Positions 35,109 through 45,996 are shown, numbered from the stretch's first letter. The stretch is 64,000 nucleotides of DNA from Pseudomonadota bacterium (GCA_023428645.1 JAEYXD010000058.1:1-64000), one strand, 5' to 3'. A program made the numbers and translations. The notes: generated from the letters alone by a model not told the origin.

Positions 35109-36458
35109 CTAACGCCTTCGCTCGAACACGGCGATCGACTCGACGTGCGCCGTATGCGGGAACATGTCCATGACGCCCGCCGCCACGAGTTCGAAGCCGT
35201 GCTCGTGCACGAGCAGCCCCGAGTCGCGCGCCAGGCTGCCTGGGTGACATGAGACATACACGACGCGCTCGGCGTCGCTCGCGGCGACGACCGGCAACGC
35301 CTCCTTCGCGCCCGCCCGAGGCGGATCGAGCAGCACTTTCGCGTATTTGCGCCGCGCCCACGGCATCGCGGCCACATCGTCCGCGGCCAGATTCGCCGTG
35401 AAGAAGTCGGCGTTCACGATCCCGTTCGCGCGCGCGTTCTGTCGCGCCCGCTCGACCAGGCCGCTCTCGCCTTCGACGCCGACGACGTGGCGCGCGTGTC
35501 GCGCCAGCGGCAGCGAGAAATTCCCGAGGCCGCAGAACAGATCGAGCACAACCTCGTCGTCCCGCGGCGCCAACAACTCGAGCGCGCGATCGACCATCAA
35601 CTCGTTCAGGCGGCCATTGATCTGAATGAAATCGGTCGGCTGGAACGCGATCGAGACATCGAACTGCGGCAGGCGATAGGACAGCGGCGCGGGCGTGCCT
35701 TCGAGCTTCGCCACGGTATCGTAGCCACCCGGCTGCACGTACAGCTCGACTCCGTGCGCGCGTTCGAATTCGAGCAGCAGCGCGCGATCGGCGTCGGTCA
35801 GCGGCATGAGTACACGAATGACGAGCGCGAGGGCCGTGTCGGCGTGCGCCACTTCGATCTGCGGCACCCGATCGCGCACGCTGAGCGCGGTGATCAAGGC
35901 CGACAGCGGCTGGATCAGCGCGGCGACCGCCGGCGTGAGGACCTCGCAGGTCGACAAATCGGCGATGTACGTCGTGGAGCGCTCGCGAAACCCGACGACC
36001 GTCTTGTTTTTCTTCGGCACCCAACGCGCCGCAAGGCGCGCGCGGCGCCGGTAATGCCAGGTCTGCGCCTGCAGCGGCGGCAGTTTCTTTCGTGGCTGCA
36101 CGCGGCCGATGCGCTCCAGCGAATCGAACAACTGGCGCTCCTTGAATTCCAGCTGCTTGCCGCTCGCCAGATGCTGCAGCACACAGCCGCCGCAGACGCC
36201 GAAGTGCACGCACTGCGGCACCACGCGGTCGGGCGAGGGCGTCAGCACCTGTTCGAGCCGACCCTCATCGAAGTTGCGCGTCCGCTTGAGACGCCGCCAT
36301 TCGACGTGCTCGCCCGGCAATGCGTCATCGATGAACGTCGCCTTACCTTGCACGTGCGCGATACCGCGTCCCTCGTGCGACAGGTCGACGACATCCGCCG
36401 TCTCGATGCTCGCGCCCGGTTTCGACTTCGCCCGCGCGTTCAACACGCCTCCCGCCAC
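35109..36458 (-). CDS. rlmD: 23S rRNA (uracil-1939-C5)-methyltransferase RlmD
   Basis: 449 residues. TRAM domain about 17-75; iron-sulfur cysteines in CVHFGVCGGC (about 83-92) plus a fourth in STCEVL (about 170). The SAM-binding domain has DLFCGLGNFSLPLA (about 300), LLDPPRAGAKEALP, and the nucleophile Cys in VSCHPGSLARD (about 405). It methylates 23S rRNA at U1939. Its start overlaps the exonuclease gene by 19 bases; the operon continues into the CYTH gene and nagZ. Confidence 0.94.
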   Translation of the reverse strand: MAGGVLNARAKSKPGASIETADVVDLSHEGRGIAHVQGKATFIDDALPGEHVEWRRLKRTRNFDEGRLEQVLTPSPDRVVPQCVHFGVCGGCVLQHLASGKQLEFKERQLFDSLERIGRVQPRKKLPPLQAQTWHYRRRARLAARWVPKKNKTVVGFRERSTTYIADLSTCEVLTPAVAALIQPLSALITALSVRDRVPQIEVAHADTALALVIRVLMPLTDADRALLLEFERAHGVELYVQPGGYDTVAKLEGTPAPLSYRLPQFDVSIAFQPTDFIQINGRLNELMVDRALELLAPRDDEVVLDLFCGLGNFSLPLARHARHVVGVEGESGLVERARQNARANGIVNADFFTANLAADDVAAMPWARRKYAKVLLDPPRAGAKEALPVVAASDAERVVYVSCHPGSLARDSGLLVHEHGFELVAAGVMDMFPHTAHVESIAVFERRR

Positions 36459-37219
36459 GCGGCCAGGAACTCGTCGAAATGCGGCTTGGCCTGCAGGCGC
36501 AAGGTCTCCCGAATCAAGCCGACCTCGGTCAGATATTCGTCACGGCTCAAGCGCCCGCGCATGAGCTCGAAACGCAAATAGATCAGAAAAGTATTCAACA
36601 CGTCGGTTTCGCAATAGTTGCGGATCAAATCCAGTCGTCCGTCGAGGTAGGTGTCCCACACCTTGTCGCCGCTCATCCCGAGCTTGCCGGGCAGCCCGAG
36701 CAGCGTCGCGGCCGCCTGCAGGCTCACGCGCGCGCGGGCTTGGTAGCTCGACAGCACGTCCATGAGGTCGAGATGGCGCATGTGATAACGATTCAGATAG
36801 TTGTTGTACCGGAACGCCTGATCCTCGTCGCCCGACTCCCAATAGCGCGGCGCCTGCACACCGTGCCGCAGCGCTCGATACTGCAGCACCGGCAGGTCGA
36901 AGCCGCCGCCGTTCCAGGACACGAGGTCGGGCGTGTACTTCTCGATGCCGTCGTAGAAGCGCTGAATGATCTCGGCCTCTGGCGCGCCAGGCTCCCCCAG
37001 CGACCACACCTTGAAGCCCTCGCGCGTGCGCAAGGCGACGGAAATCGCGACGACGCGCTGCTGCTCGTAGGACAGGAATTCGTGTCCGACTTCCTCGCGG
37101 CGCTTCGCCTGCATGACGTAGCCGACCTGCTTGTCGGTGAGATCACTCAGCTCGTGAATGCGGCGACCGAGCTCGACGTCGGGGATGGTTTCGATATCGA
37201 AGGCAAAGACGGGCGGCAT
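36440..37219 (-). CDS. PolB-type 3'-5' exonuclease domain protein
   Basis: 259 residues. DEDD-type exonuclease motifs: FAFDIETIPD (Exo I, about 5-14), SWNGGGFDLPVL (Exo II, about 100-111) and IRNYCETDVLNTFLIYLR (Exo III, about 207-224). It corresponds to the stand-alone proteins related to the proofreading domain of DNA polymerase B (DNA_pol_B_exo2). The substrate is unknown. It is the first gene of the rlmD-CYTH-nagZ operon. Confidence 0.88.
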   Translation of the reverse strand: MPPVFAFDIETIPDVELGRRIHELSDLTDKQVGYVMQAKRREEVGHEFLSYEQQRVVAISVALRTREGFKVWSLGEPGAPEAEIIQRFYDGIEKYTPDLVSWNGGGFDLPVLQYRALRHGVQAPRYWESGDEDQAFRYNNYLNRYHMRHLDLMDVLSSYQARARVSLQAAATLLGLPGKLGMSGDKVWDTYLDGRLDLIRNYCETDVLNTFLIYLRFELMRGRLSRDEYLTEVGLIRETLRLQAKPHFDEFLAAWREAC

Positions 37220-37274
37220 GGGGCGGCGTTTGCTGTTGCGAAATGAGGGCGGCGCTGCGAGTCGTATTCGCGGG

Positions 37275-37658
37275 CTATGTTACGCGCATCAGCACCGCGA
37301 CCGCGACGACGAGGCCCGCCTCGTCGCTCAACGTGACGTGGCACTCGCCGATGCCCAGCTTCGCGCACATGTCGCGGCCGCGCTCGGACCAGATGACTTC
37401 AGGCCGGCCCCACGCGTTCGGCACGACGCCAGCATCGCGCAGCCACATGCCCTGCGCGAAGCCCGTGCCCATGGCTTTCACGATCGCCTCCTTCGCCGCG
37501 AAACGCATCGCGAGGAAGCGCACGCCGCGCGACTTCGTCTCGTACAACGCGCGCTCCTCCGGCATCAACAGGTGCGCGACGAAGCGCTCGCCGTGGCGGT
37601 CGTACACCTTCTGGATGCGCTCGACCTGCAGGATGTCGGTGCCGATGCCGAAAATCAT
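37275..37658 (-). CDS. acpS: Holo-[acyl-carrier-protein] synthase
   Basis: 127 residues. MIFGIGTDILQVERIQ carries the metal-binding Asp8, and RFLAMRFAAKEAIVKAMGTG carries the second conserved block with Glu. AcpS adds 4'-phosphopantetheine to acyl carrier protein. It follows pdxJ by 15 bases, the standard gammaproteobacterial order era-recO-pdxJ-acpS. Confidence 0.95.
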   Translation of the reverse strand: MIFGIGTDILQVERIQKVYDRHGERFVAHLLMPEERALYETKSRGVRFLAMRFAAKEAIVKAMGTGFAQGMWLRDAGVVPNAWGRPEVIWSERGRDMCAKLGIGECHVTLSDEAGLVVAVAVLMRVT

Positions 37659-37673
37659 CGTGCCCTGCTCGCC

Positions 37674-38405
37674 TTAGCGCGACCGAGCGTCGAGCATCAG
37701 CCGCTTCATTTCGGCGACCGCGGCGTGCATGCCGTGGATGACCGCGCGCGCGACGATCGCATGGCCGATGTTCAGCTCGACGATTGGTGCGAGCGCCGCG
37801 ATCGGCTGGACGTTGTGATAGTTGAGGCCATGACCCGCGTGCACCGTCAGCCCGATCGACTGACCATGCCGGGCTGCCTCTTCGATACGCTTGAACTCGT
37901 GGGCGCGCTTCTCGCCCTGCGATTCCGCGTACGCCCCCGTGTGAAGCTCGACGACGGGCGCGCCGAGCCTGCGCGCGGCGTCCAGCTGCGCCGGCTCTGG
38001 ATCGATGAACAGGGACACGCGAATTCCGGCGGCTCCGAGCTCCGTGCAAATCGGCTGGAGCGCTGCTTCGTGGCCCGCGACATCCAGGCCGCCCTCCGTC
38101 GTCACTTCCTCACGACGCTCGGGGACGAGGCAGCAGTCCGACGGACGCACCTCGAGCGCGAGCCGCACCATGTCCGCGGTCGCCGCCATTTCCAGATTCA
38201 GCCGCGTTTGCAGCGCGTCCTTGCACATGCGGACGTCCCGGTCCTGAATGTGCCGACGATCTTCACGCAAGTGGATCGTGATGCTGTCCGCGCCCGCCTG
38301 CTCCGCGATCAGCGCGGCGAACAATGGATCGGGATACGTCGTGCGGCGCGCTTGCCGCAGCGTCGCGACGTGATCGACGTTGACGCCGAGATGCAGTGGG
38401 GACAT
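37674..38405 (-). CDS. pdxJ: Pyridoxine 5'-phosphate synthase
   Basis: 243 residues. Starts MSPLHLGVNVDHVATLRQARRTTYPDP, the PdxJ hallmark; ITIHLREDRRHIQDRD and GLTVHAGHGLNYHN are further active-site blocks. It condenses 1-deoxyxylulose 5-phosphate with 3-amino-1-hydroxyacetone phosphate in vitamin B6 synthesis. It is separated from recO by a palindromic repeat, so it may need its own promoter. Confidence 0.96.
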   Translation of the reverse strand: MSPLHLGVNVDHVATLRQARRTTYPDPLFAALIAEQAGADSITIHLREDRRHIQDRDVRMCKDALQTRLNLEMAATADMVRLALEVRPSDCCLVPERREEVTTEGGLDVAGHEAALQPICTELGAAGIRVSLFIDPEPAQLDAARRLGAPVVELHTGAYAESQGEKRAHEFKRIEEAARHGQSIGLTVHAGHGLNYHNVQPIAALAPIVELNIGHAIVARAVIHGMHAAVAEMKRLMLDARSR

Positions 38406-38505
38406 GGGCGAATACTTAAGTAGCGGGGCGCAAAGTATAGGGTGGATTGTGCAGCGGCACGTGCGGAAGAGCTGGAAGGACGGAAGGGCCGAGGCCCAGA
38501 AGAGC

Positions 38506-38577
38506 TGGAAGAGCCCCCTCCCCTAGCCCTCCCCCGCTACGCGGGGGAGGAGGAGTTAGCTGAAGCCATTTTTTCTA
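38506..38577 (-). repeat. Intergenic GC-rich palindromic repeat, short form, copy 2
   Basis: Reads, on the plus strand, GAGCCCCCTCCCCTAGCC, palindrome CCTCCCCCGCTACGCGGGGGAGG, then GTTAGCTGAAGCC and a run of T. It lacks the GGGCAGGAGC arm of copies 1 and 4. The recO stop codon (38556-38558) and last codons lie inside it. Confidence 0.8.
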
Positions 38578-39302
38578 AGGGCATGCAGCACCTGCCGGCT
38601 CTTCAATTCCCGGCCGTCGAGGCAGCGTTCGAGGGCGGCCCGCAGCAGCCTGCGCGCATCCGCGAGCGCTGCCGGCGCGGCAAGCTCCTCACGCGCGAGC
38701 GATAACAGCGACGCGCCCGGGAAGACGAGGCTGCCCTCCGCCACGTCGAGCGCGCGGACGGCGCCTTGTTCGAGGCGGTAGTGGTACATGCGCTCGGCAG
38801 CGACCGGCTCCTGCGTCATCGCCTCCACGTCCAGCACCAGTCCATAGCCGAGTGCGTCCAGCAGGCGCTTCTCGAAGATGCGCAGCGCCCGCAGCGGCTC
38901 GGACGCGAACTTCAGCGAGTCGATCGTGGCGGCATACAGCGCGAACACGTCCGCGTGCCCGTCGTGACGGGCAAACAGCTTCAGCAACAGTTCGTTGAGG
39001 TAGTACCCGTTGACGAGCTGCGCCGGCGGCATCATCGCGAACGCGCCGTCGAACTCGGCCGCGGTGAGCTGACCCGCCTCGCCGCCGCCGGTCCAGGACA
39101 CGAGCACGCGGTTGAAGGGCTGCAGCACGGACATGAGGGAGCCCGACCGATTACGGCCGCCGCGCGCTCCACGGGCGAAGACCGAGACGCGGCCATGGTC
39201 GCGCGTGAACAGCTCGAGGATGCGACTCGTATCGCGATACGGCCGGTGATGCAGCACGTACGCGGGTTGCAGCTGGACTCGCCGGGCGTCAGTGCCGTTC
39301 AT
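38556..39302 (-). CDS. recO: DNA repair protein RecO
   Basis: 248 residues. N-terminal OB fold about 10-85 (AYVLHHRPYRDTSRILELFTRDHGRVSVFARGARG), then the helical RecO C domain (YYLNELLLKLFARHDGHADVF). RecO works with RecR to load RecA on SSB-coated gaps. It follows era by 21 bases. The final codons and the stop are supplied by a palindromic repeat, so the extreme C terminus is probably variable between relatives. Confidence 0.94.
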   Translation of the reverse strand: MNGTDARRVQLQPAYVLHHRPYRDTSRILELFTRDHGRVSVFARGARGGRNRSGSLMSVLQPFNRVLVSWTGGGEAGQLTAAEFDGAFAMMPPAQLVNGYYLNELLLKLFARHDGHADVFALYAATIDSLKFASEPLRALRIFEKRLLDALGYGLVLDVEAMTQEPVAAERMYHYRLEQGAVRALDVAEGSLVFPGASLLSLAREELAAPAALADARRLLRAALERCLDGRELKSRQVLHALRKNGFS

Positions 39303-39323
39303 GCTGCAGAGGCCGCGTTGCCG

Positions 39324-40241
39324 TCAGCTCTCGTAGCCGAGTTGCCGCAGCGCGTTCTCGTTGTCCGACCAGTTCTCTTTCACCTTGACCCACAGCTCCA
39401 GATGCACGGGCCGCTTGAAGAGCTCGTTCATCTCCAGGCGCGCGGCGCGCCCGACTTCTTTCAGCTGCTCGCCGCCCTGCCCGATCACGATCGCCTTCTG
39501 GCCCGAGCGCTCGACCCAGATGACGGCATTGATCATGAGGCGGCCCTCTTCCTCCTCGAAACGCTCGAGGCCGACCGTCAGGCCGTACGGCAGCTCCTGA
39601 CGCAGACGCCAGGTGAGCTTCTCGCGAACGATTTCGGACGCGAGGAATTGATCGCTGCGATCGGTGACCTGCTCCGGGGGAAAGTGCGGCGGCGATTCGG
39701 GCAGATAGCGGGCGATCACCCCAGGCAGATCATCGAGCCCGCTGCCCTTCAGTCCCGACAGCGGAATCAGCTCGGCGAACTGCGCGCGGCGCGACAGCTC
39801 CTCGAGGAATGGCAGCAACCGCTCTTTCGGAAACACCTTGTCGACCTTGTTCACGATCGCGATGATCGGGCGGCCGCGCTGCACGAGCTCGTCGAGCACA
39901 CGCTGATCCTCGTCCATCCAGCGCGCGGCTTCGATCACGAACAGATTCACGTCGGCATCGCTCAGCGAGTTCAACGCCGCGCGATTCATGTGCCGATTCA
40001 TCGCGCGGCCGCCGCCCGCATGCAGGCCGGGGGTATCGACGAAGACGATCTGCGAGTGCTCGGTCGTCAGAATGCCGAGGATGCGATGTCGGGTCGTCTG
40101 CGGCTTGGGACTGACGATGCTGATCTTGCGCTTCAGGAGCGCGTTCAGCAGCGTCGATTTGCCGACGTTCGGGCGTCCGACGAATGCGGCAAAGCCGCAG
40201 CGGAAGCTGGCGTCGGAGGCGACTTCTGGAAGTTCATTCAC
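39324..40241 (-). CDS. era: GTPase Era
   Basis: 305 residues. G1 GRPNVGKSTLLNAL (about 22-35), G2 region ISPKPQTTRHRI-like VSPKPQTTRHRILG, G3 DTPGLH, G4 NKVD, and a C-terminal KH domain containing VIWVERSGQKAIVIGQGGEQLKEVGRAAR. Era binds the 3' end of 16S rRNA and assists 30S assembly. Its start overlaps the rnc stop by 4 bases. Confidence 0.97.
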   Translation of the reverse strand: MNELPEVASDASFRCGFAAFVGRPNVGKSTLLNALLKRKISIVSPKPQTTRHRILGILTTEHSQIVFVDTPGLHAGGGRAMNRHMNRAALNSLSDADVNLFVIEAARWMDEDQRVLDELVQRGRPIIAIVNKVDKVFPKERLLPFLEELSRRAQFAELIPLSGLKGSGLDDLPGVIARYLPESPPHFPPEQVTDRSDQFLASEIVREKLTWRLRQELPYGLTVGLERFEEEEGRLMINAVIWVERSGQKAIVIGQGGEQLKEVGRAARLEMNELFKRPVHLELWVKVKENWSDNENALRQLGYES

Positions 40242-40930
40242 GTCAGGGATTCTCGTGGTCGGTTCAACTCGTCGAGCAACAGCTGCGCGGCGGCCTGTTC
40301 GGCGCGGCGGCGGCTCGCGCCGCTCGCCGTCGTTCGCAAGCCGAGCGCGTCCACCGCGCAGGATACTTGGAACTGCTGATTGTGCGCCTCGCCGGTGACG
40401 GCATCGACAATGTACGTAGGGAGCGGCAACCCCTGGCCCTGCAACGTTTCTTGCAAACGGGTCTTCGGATCTTTCAGTTCCGCGGCGGTCGGCAGGCGAT
40501 CGAGCCGCGGGACGAACAAGCGCTCGATCACGCGCTCGGCAGCGTCGAAGCCGCCGTCGAGGTAGATCGCACCGAACAGGGCTTCCAAGGTATCGGCAAG
40601 AATGGATTTGCGGCGGAAGCCGCCTGATTTCAGCTCGCCCGATCCGAGACGCAGTTGATCGCCGAGCTGCACCTCCTGCGCCACCACGGCGAGCGCCTCC
40701 CCGCTGACGAGGCTCGCGCGGAATCGGGACAGGTCACCCTCGGTGGCAGCGCCGAACTCGCGAAAGACGAGCTGCGCGACGACGCAGTTCAGCACCGCAT
40801 CGCCGAGGAACTCGAGACGCTCGTTATGAGGCTCGCCCGCGCTTCGATGCGTCAATGCGGCCTCGAGCAAGGCAGCGTCCTTGCACTCGTAATCGAGGGC
40901 GTCCTTCAGCCATGCAGCAGCATTCTTCAA
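40238..40930 (-). CDS. rnc: Ribonuclease III
   Basis: 230 residues. Signature NERLEFLGDAVLN near residues 37-49 with the catalytic Glu/Asp set; DTLEALFGAIYLDGG holds the second catalytic cluster. A double-stranded-RNA-binding domain occupies about 155-225 (DPKTRLQETLQGQGLPLPTY). It processes rRNA precursors. Upstream is the DUF4845 gene, 45 bases away. Confidence 0.97.
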   Translation of the reverse strand: MKNAAAWLKDALDYECKDAALLEAALTHRSAGEPHNERLEFLGDAVLNCVVAQLVFREFGAATEGDLSRFRASLVSGEALAVVAQEVQLGDQLRLGSGELKSGGFRRKSILADTLEALFGAIYLDGGFDAAERVIERLFVPRLDRLPTAAELKDPKTRLQETLQGQGLPLPTYIVDAVTGEAHNQQFQVSCAVDALGLRTTASGASRRRAEQAAAQLLLDELNRPRESLT

Positions 40931-40975
40931 CGCAGTCGCCGGCGAAACGCCGACCTCGGGAGGATGAGGGGGACG

Positions 40976-41335
40976 CTAGTTGACATCGACCGTCTTATCG
41001 AACTTCGCGACAAGCGAAATGTTCGCGACGAACGGGGCCGGCGCGTCGTAGGCGGCGCGCATCGAGTACCCGTTCGGCGTGCGTTTGATCTCGATGTCCT
41101 GCGGCTGAATGCTCTTGATGTCCTCGATCGTCCAGCGGCGGCCGAGCGACGTGCGCAGCGTCGAGGGGCTCGTGCCGTCGGTGCTTTCCTTCGCCGTCTG
41201 CTCCATCGCACGGACGATCGCCATGTATTCCAGATAGATCGGCGTGAGGCGGATGCCGCCGTACAACGCCAACCCCACGATCGCGAGGATGATCACCATG
41301 CCGAGGAAGGTGGCGCCGCGCTGATGTCGCAACAT
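40976..41335 (-). CDS. DUF4845 single-pass membrane protein
   Basis: 119 residues. MLRHQRGATFLGMVIILAIVGLALYGGIRLTPIYLEYMAI gives a basic start and one membrane helix (about 9-30), resembling a pilin-like N terminus; the rest is the DUF4845 soluble domain, likely periplasmic. Function unknown. It is regularly placed between lepB and rnc. ATG 41335 has GGGAG nine bases ahead; a TTG start six codons upstream is an alternative. Confidence 0.88.
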   Translation of the reverse strand: MLRHQRGATFLGMVIILAIVGLALYGGIRLTPIYLEYMAIVRAMEQTAKESTDGTSPSTLRTSLGRRWTIEDIKSIQPQDIEIKRTPNGYSMRAAYDAPAPFVANISLVAKFDKTVDVN

Positions 41336-41386
41336 GCAGATGCTCCCGCTCAAGTCAGTTGTTATCGCGCCCGAACGTATGGCTTG

Positions 41387-42190
41387 TTATTTGATCGCGG
41401 TGCCGATCCGGTTCCAGAGCGGCGCTTCCGGCAGGTCCCAGTTGAACCAGATGCGCACGGCTTTGCCGACCAGGTTTTCTTCCGGGACGAGGCCGACGCT
41501 GGGGTAGCGGCTGTCCTGGCTGTTGTCGCGGTTGTCGCCCATGAAGAAATAGTGGTTCGCCGGAATCACGGCGTCGAAGTCGCGCGAGTAGCGATCCGTG
41601 AGGTACAGCACCTCGTGCGACACGTCGCCGAGCTGCTCCACACCGATGTTCGCATCGGCCTGCGGCCCGGTCGCGCGCGGCCCGGTGTAGGGACCATTGA
41701 TCTTCATTGGCATCGCCTTGCCGTTGACGTAGACCTGTCCGCTCTTCACGACGACATGATCGCCCGGCAAGCCAACGAGCCGTTTGATGTAGTTCGTCGC
41801 GGGGTCGCGCGGCAGCCTGAAGACGATGACATCACCGCGTTCCGGCTCGCCGATCGGCACCACCTTCGTATTCAGCACCGGCAGGCGCAAACCGTACGAG
41901 AACTTGTTCACGAAAATGAAATCCCCGTCGAGCAGGGTCGGCATCATCGAGTCGGACGGGATCCGAAACGGCTCGAACAGGAACGAGCGGATCAGCAGCA
42001 CGATGAAGATCACCGGGAAGAACGAGCGGGCGTACTCGACGATGACGGGCTCGCGCACCGATTCGGGGGCGACACCGGCCTGGGCAGCGAGCCGCAGCCG
42101 CTTCGGCTTCCAGAGCCAGACGTCCAGGGCCCAGATGACCCCGGTGATGAGCGACGCGACGACGAGGATGAACGAGAAGTCGAGCACCAT
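41387..42190 (-). CDS. lepB: Signal peptidase I
   Basis: 267 residues with two N-terminal membrane helices (about 3-22 and 55-75). The Ser/Lys dyad is in IPSDSMMPTL (Ser about 80) and NYIKRLVGLPGDHV (Lys about 135); the GDNRDNSQDSR box is near 220. It removes signal peptides from exported proteins. It follows lepA by 6 bases. Confidence 0.96.
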   Translation of the reverse strand: MVLDFSFILVVASLITGVIWALDVWLWKPKRLRLAAQAGVAPESVREPVIVEYARSFFPVIFIVLLIRSFLFEPFRIPSDSMMPTLLDGDFIFVNKFSYGLRLPVLNTKVVPIGEPERGDVIVFRLPRDPATNYIKRLVGLPGDHVVVKSGQVYVNGKAMPMKINGPYTGPRATGPQADANIGVEQLGDVSHEVLYLTDRYSRDFDAVIPANHYFFMGDNRDNSQDSRYPSVGLVPEENLVGKAVRIWFNWDLPEAPLWNRIGTAIK

Positions 42191-42196
42191 GGCTGA

Positions 42197-43993
<1,797 letters not shown>

Positions 43994-44066
43994 CTAGGGT
44001 GGGACTTGAGCGACGGCGGCGGATTATAGCGGAGCGCGTCGGCGGCCGCCGGAGGGCTGCAAAGGG

Positions 44067-44303
44067 TCAGCGAAGGTAGGCCTCGACCCGATCGCGGTCT
44101 AGGTAGTAGGCGCACACGACCTCGCCGTCCGCGGTGACGACCGGCACGCGAGCGCCATACAGCCGTTCGAGGTCGTCATCGTCGCTGATATCGACGACCT
44201 GCACCGCGGCCGAGGTCTCCGGCCCGAGTACGAGGGCCAGGTCCGCCAGGAGGGCTTCGCACAACGTGCAGCCCGGCCGCATGTACACGGTCCAGTGAGG
44301 CAT
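44067..44303 (-). CDS. Glutaredoxin-like protein (DUF836 type)
   Basis: 78 residues from ATG 44303. MPHWTVYMRPGCTLCEALLADLAL holds the CxxC thioredoxin-fold motif near the N terminus; VQVVDISDDDDLERLYGARVPVVTADGEVV contains the cis-Pro region RVPVV. It is probably a small thiol-disulfide protein, but the substrate is unknown. It sits between mucB and lepA, where mucD/degP is found in several relatives. A TTG start at 44342 would add 13 residues and overlap the mucB stop. Confidence 0.82.
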   Translation of the reverse strand: MPHWTVYMRPGCTLCEALLADLALVLGPETSAAVQVVDISDDDDLERLYGARVPVVTADGEVVCAYYLDRDRVEAYLR

Positions 44304-44338
44304 GGGGAGCGCTTGGCCGACGGGACCAGGGCTTGCCG

Positions 44339-45355
44339 TCAAGGACGGGCAGGCGCTGGCGCGGCGTTCGCCTCCCTCGTGGTGCTCGAATCGTTAGCGC
44401 GCGTCACGCCCGCGGCAATGGCCTCGACCGTGGCGGCCGGAACCTCGCCGACCGCGGTCACTTGATGACCGTCGAGATCGCGCGAGAACGCAAACGCGGC
44501 ACCAACGCGCGCGAGGCCGTGCATTGGCGTGGACTGCGGCGTACGCGGCTCGATGAACACCGACACCGATGCCAGACCGTCCGAGAACACCAGATGCCGC
44601 ACGGGCGCGCTCGATCCCGCGATTTCCTGGATGCGCCAGGTCGTGAGGCGGAAGCCCGCCGGCAGGCGAATGACGCTCCAGCCGACATTGCCGGCCACGC
44701 GCACCGGTTGCGCGTCCTGGCGCAGCCAACGATAGCCTTCGGCGGACACCGACGGCTTGAGCTCGGTCATCGGGATACGATCCCGCAGATTCAACTCCGC
44801 GAACAGGATCTGCTCGATGACGCGGCCATTGCGGTCGCTCAGCTGCGACTTGAGCGGCATCGCCGTCTCCTGGTCGAGCCAGAGACGATAGCCGTAGCGA
44901 TACTGATCGCGCGGCTGCACGATGATCATCTGCGTCTTGCGGCCAAGGGTCTTCGCGACCTTGCCCACCTTCTCGATGCTGTAGTGCTCTTCGAGGCTTT
45001 CCGAATAGCTCGGCAGCGCCGCCAGCAGCGACGTGTTGCCCTCGCGCTTCTCGACCAGCACGGTGCGGCGATCGGGGAGATAGCACACGACTTCTTCGTC
45101 GTTGCGGATGAGTTCGCGGCCGCTGCCGTCGAGCGAGACCAGACGTTCGGTGACCTTGCCCTTCTCCACGCGGTGAATGATGCGCATCGTCTCCGAGCGC
45201 TGACCCGTGACATGAAAGAAGCGGCCGTCGTAATTCTCCTCGGCCAGGGCACGCGACATGCGCTCGAGCCAATGCCGGGCATCGGGATCACCGGCTCGCG
45301 CCGGCAGCGCGAACACGCTTATGAGCAGCAGGAAGAGATAACGGGCAGTGGTCAT
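44339..45355 (-). CDS. mucB: Sigma-E factor regulatory protein MucB/RseB
   Basis: 338 residues. Signal peptide about 1-21. MucB/RseB N-domain (LERMSRALAEENYDGRFFHVTGQRSETMRIIHRVEKGKVTERLVSLDGSGRE) and C-domain (VSAEGYRWLRQDAQPVRVAGNVGWSVIRLPAGF). In the periplasm it shields MucA from proteolysis and senses lipid signals. It starts on the last base of the mucA stop region, so it is coupled to mucA. Confidence 0.93.
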   Translation of the reverse strand: MTTARYLFLLLISVFALPARAGDPDARHWLERMSRALAEENYDGRFFHVTGQRSETMRIIHRVEKGKVTERLVSLDGSGRELIRNDEEVVCYLPDRRTVLVEKREGNTSLLAALPSYSESLEEHYSIEKVGKVAKTLGRKTQMIIVQPRDQYRYGYRLWLDQETAMPLKSQLSDRNGRVIEQILFAELNLRDRIPMTELKPSVSAEGYRWLRQDAQPVRVAGNVGWSVIRLPAGFRLTTWRIQEIAGSSAPVRHLVFSDGLASVSVFIEPRTPQSTPMHGLARVGAAFAFSRDLDGHQVTAVGEVPAATVEAIAAGVTRANDSSTTREANAAPAPARP

Positions 45356-45996
45356 CAGGGCTGAGATGCGTCGTCTTGAGCTTGCGGCTGCGAATCGGTC
45401 TGCGCAGGCGCCGCGGTCGCCGAGGTGTCGACCACTTCCTCCTCCTCCGTGAGGACCCCGGTCAGCACGCTGCGGCGGCCGAGTGGCATCGAGTACTCGC
45501 TGTGGGCAACGACGTAATTCGTGAGTCGCGCCGGAACGTAACCGCTCGCGGTCGTATTCGCGGGAACGATGTAGCTCGCGGCCGGATCGCCCGCCTCGGG
45601 CTCGGTGACCGGCGCGACCGGCACCGCGTCCGCGACGTAGTTCGGTTCAGGCGACTTGCTCGGCGGCTGGAGCGACAGGAGAGCGACGGCAGCAACGCCG
45701 GCGGCGACCGCCACTCCCGTCAAGGGACGTAGCCACGGGCGCGCCTTGAACGATGGCGCCATGCTGCCGCCCAACGCGGGCTCCGCCTCGATCGCGGCGG
45801 CGATTCGCTGTGCAAAATCTGCAGGGGCGGCGACAGTGCCAGGGGAGCGCAGCGTCTCGCCGATCAGCGCATAGCGGCCCGCGGTGGCGCCCAGCTCTCG
45901 GTGGCGACTGACCTGCTTCAGCAACAAATCGAGCTCAGCTTCCGGCAATTCACCGTCGAGGCACGCCGACAACTGTTCCTTCACCGGGTCCGTCAT
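45355..45996 (-). CDS. mucA: Anti-sigma-E factor MucA/RseA
   Basis: 213 residues. N-terminal RseA domain binding the sigma factor (VKEQLSACLDGELPEAELDLLLKQV...RYALIGETLR, about 5-50), one membrane helix near 90-108 (TGVAVAAGVAAVALLSL) and a periplasmic C-terminal domain with the MucB-facing region. It holds RpoE inactive at the inner membrane until cut by periplasmic proteases. It lies 82 bases after rpoE. Confidence 0.92.
   Translation of the reverse strand: MTDPVKEQLSACLDGELPEAELDLLLKQVSRHRELGATAGRYALIGETLRSPGTVAAPADFAQRIAAAIEAEPALGGSMAPSFKARPWLRPLTGVAVAAGVAAVALLSLQPPSKSPEPNYVADAVPVAPVTEPEAGDPAASYIVPANTTASGYVPARLTNYVVAHSEYSMPLGRRSVLTGVLTEEEEVVDTSATAAPAQTDSQPQAQDDASQP

Noticed and set aside
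34615..36213. 532-codon frame joining a basic N-terminal stretch to the CYTH domain
   Set aside because: The N-terminal part is antisense-like shadow inside rlmD; the CYTH gene starts at ATG 35106, 2 bases after rlmD.
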